Assembly: GCA_022560025.1 (NCBI GenBank)
Contig: JAFISE010000009.1
Span: forward strand, 124,001-188,000
Source: Stagonosporopsis chrysanthemi
Lineage: Eukaryota > Ascomycota > Dothideomycetes > Pleosporales > Didymellaceae
Reading direction: 5' to 3'
DNA length: 64,000 nucleotides
Shown: one piece after another, positions 55,602 through 64,000 of the stretch
How positions within the stretch are numbered: the first letter of the stretch is position 1
Layout: the number at the start of each line of letters is the position of its first letter
Translations under genes and position numbers: made by a program
The notes under the pieces: generated by a model
Told to the model about the DNA's origin: nothing
Database searches by the model: none
Seen by the model: only the letters and a program-made list of their open reading frames with translations

Positions 55602-57054
55602 ATGGCGTCCGACAAGCACCAGCCCACGCTCGCGAACGTCCCGCTCGAGGTGCGCCACCTTATCTTCGAGTACGTCGCGGCTCGCGATGTCCAGCCGAAG
55701 AAGCTCTTGCGCTACTGGTTTGAGAAGAAGGAAGTGAAAGAGAAGACGGCGGAAATGACGGCCAAGAACGCTAGTATGGGTCAGCCGCGGGTTGTGTATG
55801 CGGGAGATCAGTTTGGAGACGAGGGGGATGAGATGGGAGATAGTGAGGATGGGGAGGAGGACGATAGTGACGGAGATGGAGATGGCTGGAGCGATGAAGA
55901 TGAGGATGGCTGGAGCGACGAAGATAGCGATGAAGAGGAGGATGAAGGAGGTTCAGATGACGATGGCGTGCTGGCTGCAGCAGCTGCACTGATCTCTCAA
56001 CCCGCTGGACCATCCAATGCGGCTCTCGCAGCTCAGGTCACTGCTTCTAACAGCATAGGTCAAGTCCTGGCTGGCGCAAATCAAGCACTGGCTGCAGCAA
56101 ACGCTGCCTTCCAAACTGCGATGGCTACAGTTGCAGCACTGCACACTCCCACGCCGCCCGCTCTGCCACTTGCAACGCCAGCGCAGGTGCAGGGCCAAGC
56201 TGGAGAAGAAGATGAGGATTCCGATGCAGACATGAGCGAAGACGGCGATGAGGAAGATGCCGAGATGGACGCAGAAGACGATGATGAGGATGTCAACGAA
56301 TATGTGGACAGCGACGAGGAGATGGCAGAGGGTGGCGATGATGCAGACTCTGGTGCAGGGGTAGTGCAGCCAGCCCCTCCTCCAGCGCCCGTCATTACAG
56401 CCCATGGGAAGTGGCGTCACATTCCGAAGGTATATTGGGCTCCTTTTCGGATCATCAACGTGCTACGTACACTTTAGGCTAACAGGCTTGCAACAGTTCA
56501 TGCGTATCACGCACTGCCCACCACCCGTCGAATTGCTCCTCACCTCCAAACAACTCAACGCCGAAGCTAAGAGCTGGTTCTACGATGTTGTCGCGCTTCG
56601 GATCGATGCCACGGGCAGCTTTGCTCACACCAGTTTCTTCGAGGAGGCGTTCAGCCAGATCACCGAAGCCGCCTTCTCGCCTATGGAGGATATTCGCAAG
56701 GTCGAAGTCACTTTCGTGTGGGACACCACCTGGCTTCGATCCGAGGAGGCAGACTTCGCAGCTGCCATCTTTCCAGCACTGCTCCGTCAGCGCGCTCACT
56801 TCGTCACCAACATTCTCGCGAAAGCGCCCTGCCTCGGCGAGGTCACCATCCATTGGCACGACTCTGCAAGTGACGAGGAGGCGGTCGACCTCATGAACGA
56901 CGTGCTCCTTGGGTTCTTGAGCCTCAACGCCGATGTCAAAGTCGAGCCGCACTACATTGCTGCTGGGGCGAAACCGCACCGGAAGAGCGTTGCAGGCCAG
57001 CAGCGTGTTGAGTTCAAGCGAATCATCGACAACGGTCTTGATCGTATTTTTTGA
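55602..57054 (+). CDS. F-box-like protein with acidic/Ala-rich insert
   Basis: Exons join(55602..56429, 56497..57054), 461 aa; a 67-bp intron joins WRHIPK|FMRITHCPP. The N-terminus LANVPLEVRHLIFEYVAA resembles the first helix of an F-box. A very acidic insertion (about 75-130; SDEDEDGWSDEDSDEEEDEG) and an Ala-rich stretch (about 130-200) follow, then a second acidic block. The C-terminal half is regular: PPPVELLLTSKQLNAEAKSW, WFYDVVALRIDATGSF and LNADVKVEPHYIAAGAK, as in fungal 2EXR/F-box-like proteins. Such proteins may recruit substrates to SCF ligases, but the insert could also be a linker or nucleic-acid mimic. The exact family is uncertain. Confidence 0.7.
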
Positions 57055-57333
57055 GCGGTATAGCCTTTGGCATATGAATGGCGGAGTTTAGTGGCATCCG
57101 TTGTTCCCTTTCGATACTTCGCATAAGCAAGGCGCTCCGGATTTACATGGGCCTGGACATGTGATGGTGATTTCAACCAGACAGAAATAACAAGATTGTG
57201 GTAATCAACCCTGAATTAAGAACTAAACATTACGTGTCAGACATTAAACATTGTAACCTGCGCGACTCTAAGCCAGCACCCTATTCATCGCACATAGCAA
57301 TCATCACAGCCACCCCACATAAATCCCTAATCC

Positions 57334-58035
57334 TCATACAAGAACTCTCTCGCCTGTCACATCCTTGCTGTCCATCCTCTCCGCGCCTAAGTCTTTCAGC
57401 TCCATCTCCCCCCTCACCCACCCCTTGACTCTTTCCTCCCCCCTCACCCTCCGCCACTCGTGCACAGCAACACAACTACAAACCACCAACGCGACCCAGC
57501 ACCCCGTCAACGCCGCCTGCAACCCCATCTCGCTGTAGCAAAGCGCCCGCCACGTGTCCACGTGGTCCATGGACGACTCCTCCGAGAGCACGATGATGGT
57601 GTTGAAGGTGAGGATGATGGGGTAGATGACGGCGAGGACGAGGGACTGCGCCAGGGCGTAGACGGGGTGGAAGTGGCATTTTCGCTGCAGGAGGAACGTG
57701 AGAAGGGTTGCGAGGAGGTCGGGGACGAGGGCGATGCCGATGCGGACGAAGAAGTCGAGGCTGGGCTAAGGGGTCAGTTGGGGGTTGTGCGTGGTGGGGG
57801 ATCTGAAGGCAGGGGTGGAGGATGTTGAAGGGAGGAGCGGGGGTACGCACGCTGTCTTGTTCGAGTCGAATTCTACGGTGGAGTAGTAGGTGTTGTACCA
57901 GTTGCGGTAGAGGGCCGTTTCGACGATGATGAGGATGATGAAGAAAAAGAGGATGGCGTTCTTGAGGAGGTCGATGGCAAGGTACCATCTTTGAGGGCCT
58001 TGCCAGAGGGGGTCGCGGGGTTGGAGGAAGGTCAT
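57334..58035 (-). CDS. Four-helix membrane protein of unknown function
   Basis: Exons complement(57334..57760, 57851..58035), 203 aa; a 90-bp intron joins FDSNKT|ALDFFVRIG. Four likely membrane helices: AILFFFIILIIVETALY, GIALVPDLLATLLTFLL, SLVLAVIYPIILTFNTIIVL and ALTGCWVALVVCSCVAV. The N-terminus QPRDPLWQGPQRWYLAIDLL is amphipathic, and the C-terminus is Lys/Arg/Glu-rich and probably cytosolic. The pattern resembles MARVEL-like fungal membrane proteins, but no family-specific motif is recognised. Start ATG 58035 gives a short N-terminus before helix 1. Confidence 0.7.
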
Positions 58036-59184
58036 GGTTGTGTTGGAGAAGGTCTGTGAGAAGGATATGGTGAATGAAAGTAGATGCTGTCCGCCTGCCA
58101 GTGTAAAAGAGCCCGACGAGATGGACGACAGGGTCTAAACGACGACCTCCCGTGCTTTGATATGCAACCAGTACTGAACTCGTGAGATACTTATCCCATC
58201 GTGTATTGGACGCCTTGCCGAGTGGTATTGTGCCTGATCTACTCCACCGCCATGCACTATCGAGTTCCGTTCAAGGCAAGATCTCTCGCTTCGCTTCCCG
58301 TACCTGCTTGCGGTCTCAAGCCGGATGCTGCGCCATTGCGGTTCTGCCTAGTGACAGGCTTGCTGTGAGACAAGGTTGAGGCGCAGTGGTCGATCGCCGG
58401 TGCCTGATGTCATTGGTCGCCACGCTCTTTGTTGCGACACCAGGCGAGAAAGTGAGTATACACATCTCAACAGACGTGGTGTTTAAGATTCCTCTACTGC
58501 CATCACTGGCGGAATCTGTGCTATTGCAGAACACACTGCCCGCGTTCTGGTATCTAAATCTAAGTTTCTGTTATTCCTGTCTTTGTTGAATTGCTCCAGA
58601 TGGACACAGCCTAAACGCCAAGCTCATGTGTAAGGCAAATGGCCTTCGGAAGCCTCGCGTATACGAGCTCTACCTTTTATACGGTGTACTTGACGTCTGC
58701 TTCTTGGCACCTGCTTTGCGATATTTAAAGACGACGTTGACTTCATTGGTCAATACCTAGACAGGCTGTACACGGGGCATCGGGACCCAAGAGATGCGTG
58801 TTTAGGACAACCAATATCAGCATCTAGCGGTACCGGGTATCAAATTGCAGCAAATACTGCACATGTTGTAGTCCCAGTGCCCGTAGGCGTTGGGAGTCTT
58901 TGAACGTTGTCAATGTTTACATCGAGGGGTTACCGGTGCGATTTAGCAAGCAGCTCTAGGCGTAGGGTGCAAGCTTATGATTTGTAATGGAATTGAAGAG
59001 CAGGCACCATTCTATCGTTGATGTCGTGGACTTGCACGGTTCTATGTGTTGGACCGAGGGCACACGTGATTGATCCGTGCACGGACGCCGTCGAGCTTGG
59101 TAAAGTCTATACTGTTACCTCGCCCCGAGTATTCTAACCACATATCGTCGACATCGTATTGAGCATACGCCTAGAGAGGTGAAC
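58036..59184. other. Intergenic spacer, about 1.1 kb
   Basis: Divergent promoters for the four-helix gene and the RRM gene. No supported gene; only short frames without signature. Confidence 0.4.
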
Positions 59185-60364
59185 ATGGGCCGACTGCCGT
59201 TGCCAGCGTGCCAAGCCACTTGTTTAACAAAAGTCACGCTGCTCGTGTCTCCGTTGCGACGATTTGACTTCAGATGTCACAACGAACGTACACAGCAGTC
59301 ACGATGCTTAAGCAACAAGAACCCGCCTAAGGAACGACCGCTCTTCGCTTCTAATGCTGACGCAGTGATTCATTCAACACAGTCTACCTTTGAGGATCCT
59401 CACTATGGATCTAGTCCACCCTACAAAGATCGATGCGGCTTCTTCACTCATCACATCCCGCAAGAAGATGTGACCAGAACAGTTGAGCTGAATGTACCCG
59501 ATTGGGCCACCGAAGACGACTTACGCGAGCTCTTCGAGGAAGAAAATCTGCCAGTGTATATCATGCTATCTCGAATGACGTAACAATCACTGACGTACGG
59601 CAGAGACCGCATACACATGTTTTATAATTGCGTGGGCTTGAACAACATATGGCCTTGCGTTGTCTTGGCGTCACCAAAAGATGCTGCTGCTGCTGTCAAG
59701 TATTTAAATGGTGCGGCTCTTTTTGGTCAAAAGATCGCAGTTGATTTGTACGCACCTGCGCCAGAGAGCGGTGAAGTCGATCTCAGATGGGGCTGGTATT
59801 CCAATGAGAGCGCCAATCTTCGAGAGATCAAGCTGCGGTACCCGCGTACCTCCCCCCGAAAAGACATTTTTGTTCCTTATCAAGAATGTAAGCATGTGGC
59901 CTTTTTCTCTTTACCCGCTGGATCCCGTATGGACCGCTACAGGAGTCTTTATTCGTTCCTAAATCCCTATGACGTTTTGTCTGTGGGTGATGTCACCTAC
60001 TTGAAAAAAAAGAAAACAGTGTTCGAGAAAGCGGTGCTCGTTGATGTTCAGTTTGCCAGAAGGGAAGACGCTGACCTGGTCTGCCACACATACAATGGAA
60101 CGATGTTGGGTGGTTCCAAGATCGGCGTCAACATACGGAGGCCACCGATGGCTGTTCTGGGCGCTTCGTGGGATCCAAGCCACAACAAAGCACACAATCA
60201 ACCGCGTGACCTAGGGTCCGCAAGGGGCTCCAATATCGAAGCGGTAAGACATACATCCGCTCAGTAATCGAGCTCTTGTCCCGCCCATGTAGACTGCGCC
60301 AGCACCTGCTAATCTTGGCCAAACAGGACCAGTTACTGATATACCGGAAATGGCTTCTCAATAA
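59185..60364 (+). CDS. RRM (RNA-recognition-motif) protein, possibly mitochondrial
   Basis: Exons join(59185..59555, 59604..60243, 60293..60364), 360 aa; introns of 48 and 49 bp keep frame (EENLPV|DRIHMF and GSNIEA|TAPAPANLG). The N-terminal ~45 residues are Arg/Ser/Cys-rich without acids and could be a mitochondrial presequence. A first RRM (about 98-175) shows RTVELNVPDWATEDDLRELF (RNP2-like VELNVP) and KYLNGAALFGQKIAVDLY; its RNP1 is degenerate. A second RRM-like unit (about 210-300) runs from HVAFFSLPAGS to GTMLGGSKIGVNIRRPP. The last exon encodes a Pro/Ala-rich tail. RNA-binding is inferred from the fold. The join to the short last exon depends on the GTAAGA donor at 60244. Confidence 0.65.
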
Positions 60365-61906
60365 AAGTGATAGAGGCCTGTGGGTTCCAGGACATAAGTA
60401 CTGAGCCTCTATCATGATGAGTGGTAGATCCGATTCTCCAGATCGCTCACCGGTATCCCTATACCTCCATTTCTGCACGTCCACGATGCCGCGCAGATTT
60501 TGATCTGTACGCGAGCAATGGAAAAGGATCTGTATCTGAATTATGGCTTTCGGGTGCTCGATTTCGGAGGGTTTGCAGGGCTTGTGTGAGGATGATGGCT
60601 TGCCCAAAGATGCCGAGTCTGGCGCTTTGGTACAATTGGTGTAACGCCTTGAACAGTAGGCATTGGTCCCAGCAGCTTCCGATGCCGACTGTGCGATGAT
60701 TCTTTCAAGGGGGTACGGTGATCGTATTGCTGTATGTTTACAACGAGCGGATGGAATTTGAGTTTGGAACGAGGGAGCTCAGCCGGCCGGCTGTGGTGGT
60801 CATGTACATTTGGCATTGAGGGTAGTGTTCTGCAGGCTCTGAGAGTTGTAAGTGCCCGATACAGTCCCTCTATCAAGGATCCATGCAGTTTTTCCTTGTG
60901 AAACTGCGAGCAGACCAAGTACCTCCGAATCTGGAAAAAGCTAAGGACTTTCACACCGTTGCTTGTTGCTTGTTGCGTCACTGACCTCAAACGAAGCTTC
61001 GAAAACAATGCTGCGCGCACTAGTATTCGGCCTGCGATTGTGTCAAAACGAGATATCAATGAGCTTAGTAATTTTCTGTGTTACTGCTGCATATGCGAGA
61101 CAGCTAGTTTGGACCCTGAGGGCAGTCTGGATCCCCAGCAGCACCAAGTGGCTGCTTTTATATGCCAGTATGCGGCGGTAACACCACTGACGGTTTTAAC
61201 GGTACAGAAGCACAGTGAAGAAGGTAGAATCATGGTCCTCAGCCGGGCTTGAACAGGGTGATGCGGTCTGACCTTCCTTGAGACGGGACAGGCGATGCCG
61301 AAGTTTTCGCGATGTGCTCCATGTCTTGCAACACCATAAATGTGGGGCATTGCGTGCTCCAAATGCGGAACTTCGTCAGTTTGCACAAAGTCTCCGTAGA
61401 ACCAACTCTAGTATGTTCGGGACTACGAATGCGAGCTCTCCAGGAACCGATGATAATACGAGCACGTGTTGCTGAGACCTGGTCTTCGAGAAACCGGCCT
61501 GCTGTTGACCGTCAACCGTTTTTCAATCAAGCAACCCGCATTTACGAAGCTTGCGCAGCTTATCTATCTCTCGGCTCTCATCCCCTGGTTCCGAGTGCGG
61601 AGTGGGGTCGAGTTCGCCTCTAATGCGGCTCTCATACATCACTAGGAGCGTTACCCTGCCCAGCATTGTGGATATGCTTAACAGTTCAAGCACTCGAAGA
61701 GCACATGATCGTCGTGCTAATGCTCTGGTCGGGTTCAGTGTATCACAAAACTCTGTCATATCGCATTCGCCATGAAGTTTGACGTGCTTTGAGCAAGGCG
61801 ATGGTTCAGCACTATAAGATGGCAGTGCGATCGACAGGCACAGTCGAGTATCATTGTTGTTTCTTCGGCTTGTCGTTCCACCCAAATTCGCCTGCAACAA
61901 CTCATC
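60365..61906. other. Intergenic spacer, about 1.5 kb
   Basis: Promoter of the MFS transporter and 3' flank of the RRM gene. Open frames on the minus strand up to 172 codons have no signature. No gene supported. Confidence 0.4.
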
Positions 61907-63375
61907 ATGGTGTTTGAGCGTGTTAAGACCGTGTATCGCTCTGTCCTTTTCCAGATCGTCATTGTTGGACTCGTCGCTTTCTGCGAGCCCGGCATCTGGA
62001 CTGCGCTGAACAATCTTGGAGCTGGAGGCAATGCATCCGTAAGGTATATCATCGGAAAGCCTGAACGATGTATTGACATTTGTGTAGCCATTTCTCAACA
62101 ACGCCGCCAATGCGCTCACCTACGGGCTCATGTCTGTAGGTTGCTTCATAGCAGGAGGCATCTCCAATAAGATCACAGCAAAATGGACACTCGTCATCGG
62201 CGCCGCATTCTACACACCCTACGCTGCGGGTCTGTATTGCAACAACAGGTACGGAAATGAGTGGTTCATGCTACTAGGCGCCGCACTCTGCGGTATTGGC
62301 GCCTCGTTGTTGTGGGCCAGTGAGGCGGCTATCGCCGTGGGATATCCCGAGGCAGAGAAACGAGGCCGTTACGTCGGCATATGGATGGGTATCCGTCAGA
62401 TGGGCCCATTGGTCGGCGGTGCTATATCTTTGGCACTGAATGTCAAGACAAAGGAGAAGGGCAAGGTGACTTACACCACGTACTTGGGGCTTGTGGCCAT
62501 CTCATCGCTCGGCGCCCCGTGTGCGCTTTTGCTCTCGCAGCCTCAAAAAGTCAACAGAAGTGACGGCACGAAGATCCCGTACATGAAGAAGACCAACTTC
62601 AAGACTGAATCGCGGGCCATCTGGCGGCAGCTGAAGAACCCGTACATGCTGTTGCTCATCCCGGTCTTCCTGGCTGGACAATTCGGTGTGACATATCAGT
62701 CCAACTACCTCACCAGTAAGTTTGCCGTATCTATTCTGGAAACCAATATTAACGCTGCAAACAGCGTACTTCACAGTCCGCTCTCGCGCCCTAGCCGCTT
62801 TCCTTACCGCCGTCGTCGGCGCCCTTGCCAACATTTTCACTGGCTTGATCCTCGATCTCCCGCAGTTTTCCCGTCTTTCGAAGTCGAAGTTTGTCTACGT
62901 CTTCGTCCTCGTCACTGTCACCGGCTCCTGGATCTGGAACGCCGTTGTGCAAACCAAGCTCACCCGCATGGAAACCGCGCCCGCATTCGACCTCGGCGAC
63001 GGAGCATTCTTCAACTCCGCGTTCACCGTCTACATGTGCTTCCGCTTCTTCTACGAGGTGCTGCAGACATATTTGTATTGGTTGATGGCTGAGATCAAGG
63101 GCGCGAAGGGTGATGGCGATATTGCGCGCACAACGGGTATCTTGAGAAGCTGGGAGAGCATCGGAAGTACAATTGCGTATGCAATTGGAGCAGTACATAT
63201 CCCCAACCAGACGCAGATGATTGTAGGCTTTGCGCTCTGGGCGTTCACTGTGCCGTTCACGCTTATGGCGGTGTTCGGGGATTGGAACAAGGGCGTACCG
63301 AAGGATGGCGTTGAGAGTACGGACGAGAGTGATCTGGAGGTGCAGAGTGTTGATGTTATTGACAGGAAATTTTGA
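61907..63375 (+). CDS. UNC93-type MFS transporter
   Basis: Exons join(61907..62038, 62088..62715, 62765..63375), 456 aa; introns of 49 bp each keep frame (LGAGGNAS|PFLNNAANAL and QSNYLT|TYFTVRSRAL). About eleven membrane helices. Motifs of the UNC93/fungal DUF895 branch: VAFCEPGIWTALNNLGAGG, LTYGLMSVGCFIAGGISNKI, GIGASLLWASEAAIAVGYPE, KRGRYVGIWMGIRQMGPLVG, and KNPYMLLLIPVFLAGQFGVT. The C-terminal half ends in a hydrophilic acidic tail (KDGVESTDESDLEVQSVD). Substrate unknown; plasma membrane or vesicle location is expected. Frame of the first exon starts at ATG 61907 (MVFERVKTVYRSVL); an earlier exon cannot be excluded. Confidence 0.87.
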
Positions 63376-63595
63376 TCCAGGATGTCTTTTCGCTTCACTG
63401 TTCGCTCATGATTTATGGCATGCGTCCAAGCACGTCTATGGACACTGATCTAGGATGAAACTAGACTACCTGCGTACTTCCACATGTCATGTACACGCTA
63501 CGATATATTGCTGTTTCAAAGATTTGCTTTTGACCGAAAGGCGGATCAACAAGTAACTTATTAGCACACTTCCCTGGGGCTAGGCCTAACGAAGC

Positions 63596-64000
63596 TCAAC
63601 GTGGCGCAATCTGGGCAACGTGATTGAAGAGCTCGTCCAAACCTTCCATCGTGACAGCTGAAGTCTCGAAGTATGCGCGTGCATTTATCTTAGCTGTGAC
63701 TTTGTACGCCTGTTCGGGTAAGCAACTGTCTCCTCGTAATGGCAGGCCAACATACCTCGCGCGTCCAGACAGTTTGGGAGCCCCCACGATTGATATCTTT
63801 TTTGCAACCTACGAGTATCTTGGGAACTTTGTTCAGATACAAATCAGCCTCGTGATTCCACTAGATGCGTCAGCGTGGCGTATGGCAGAGGGATTTCGAT
63901 GTAGCATACCTTGTGCTCAACATTCTCAAACGAATCTGGTGAGCTGATGTCAAAGCACAATAGGACTGCATGTACCACGCCGTAGGAGGCACGGTGCTTC
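63596..64000 (-). CDS. Rho-family small GTPase, 5' end outside the window, no CAAX box
   Basis: Visible exons complement(63596..63709, 63756..63860, 63910..64000); introns of 46 and 49 bp keep frame. The visible part covers the last half: YGVVHAVLLCFDISSPDSFE (Rho signature), WNHEADLYLNKVPKILVGCK, then the G4 motif GCKKD, the Rho-type helix region with VWTREAYKVTAKI and the G5-like YFETSAVTMEGLDELFNHV. The protein ends HVAQIAPR*, without a CAAX prenylation motif. Switch and P-loop regions lie outside the window on the right. Rho-type placement is firm; subfamily is not. The missing CAAX is notable, since most Rho proteins are membrane anchored by prenylation. Confidence 0.82.

Noticed and set aside
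60541..61059. 172-codon minus-strand open frame
   Set aside because: Polar, no domain, no neighbour exons; probably chance.
61523..62119. 198-codon minus-strand open frame
   Set aside because: Partly antisense to the UNC93 first exons; no signature and no splice partner.
63560..63600. Extra 3' exon for the Rho GTPase
   Set aside because: The only frame-keeping option needs an intron of about 27 bp and gives no CAAX motif.

Overview
The window is nuclear DNA of a filamentous ascomycete (Pezizomycotina), most likely a Dothideomycete. The evidence is spliced genes with very short introns (mostly 45-70 bp, GTAAGT/GTATGT-type donors and CTRAC-like branch sites), filamentous-fungal families (HET, DUF6594, DUF6697, KRE9/KNH1, PEPP, a MOB3/phocein of STRIPAK) and no operons. 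The class is inferred from the family mix. About 31 protein-coding genes are supported, most with exon joins that keep frame; both window edges cut a gene (MDJ1 on the left, a Rho-type GTPase on the right). No rRNA, tRNA, transposon or CRISPR array was recognised by eye.

Layout. 0-7 kb: mitochondrial DnaJ (MDJ1), a SAP30-type Sin3-binding protein, a DUF6697 protein and a Nudix hydrolase. 8-11.2 kb: two convergent secreted hydrolase genes, a lysozyme-like (GH23-type) protein with a C-terminal LysM and a GH26 mannanase with an N-terminal carbohydrate-binding module. 11.6-16.2 kb: PEPP aminopeptidase, a KRE9/KNH1 cell-wall protein and a PHO80-like cyclin. 16.2-20.3 kb is gene-poor. 20.3-23.4 kb: a BTB protein and a PAP2/AUR1-like membrane protein. 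23.4-25.6 kb is again empty. 25.6-29.7 kb: a very acidic disordered protein, a CoA-binding protein and a secreted M28 leucine aminopeptidase.

30-38.3 kb is the most unusual part. A caspase-like (C14) protein, an unrecognised four-exon small gene, a DUF6594 three-helix membrane protein, an SDR enzyme and a HET-domain protein lie together, with fragmentary open frames between them. Caspase-like and HET domains are both linked to fungal programmed cell death and non-self recognition, so this is the best candidate for an undescribed system; the functional link is inference from proximity.

38.7-49.1 kb: zinc chaperone ZNG1 (G3E GTPase), MOB3/phocein with a long acidic tail, a repeat-rich spacer holding a ~120-nt guanine tract and an 18-bp x5 tandem repeat, a C2H2 regulator of the AmdX type and a charged helical protein, in DNA that looks more GC-rich than the flanks. 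50-58 kb: a tannase/feruloyl esterase, a HAUS3-like augmin subunit head-to-head with thymidylate synthase, an F-box-like acidic protein and a four-helix membrane protein. 59-64 kb: an RRM protein, a UNC93-type MFS transporter and the Rho-type GTPase.
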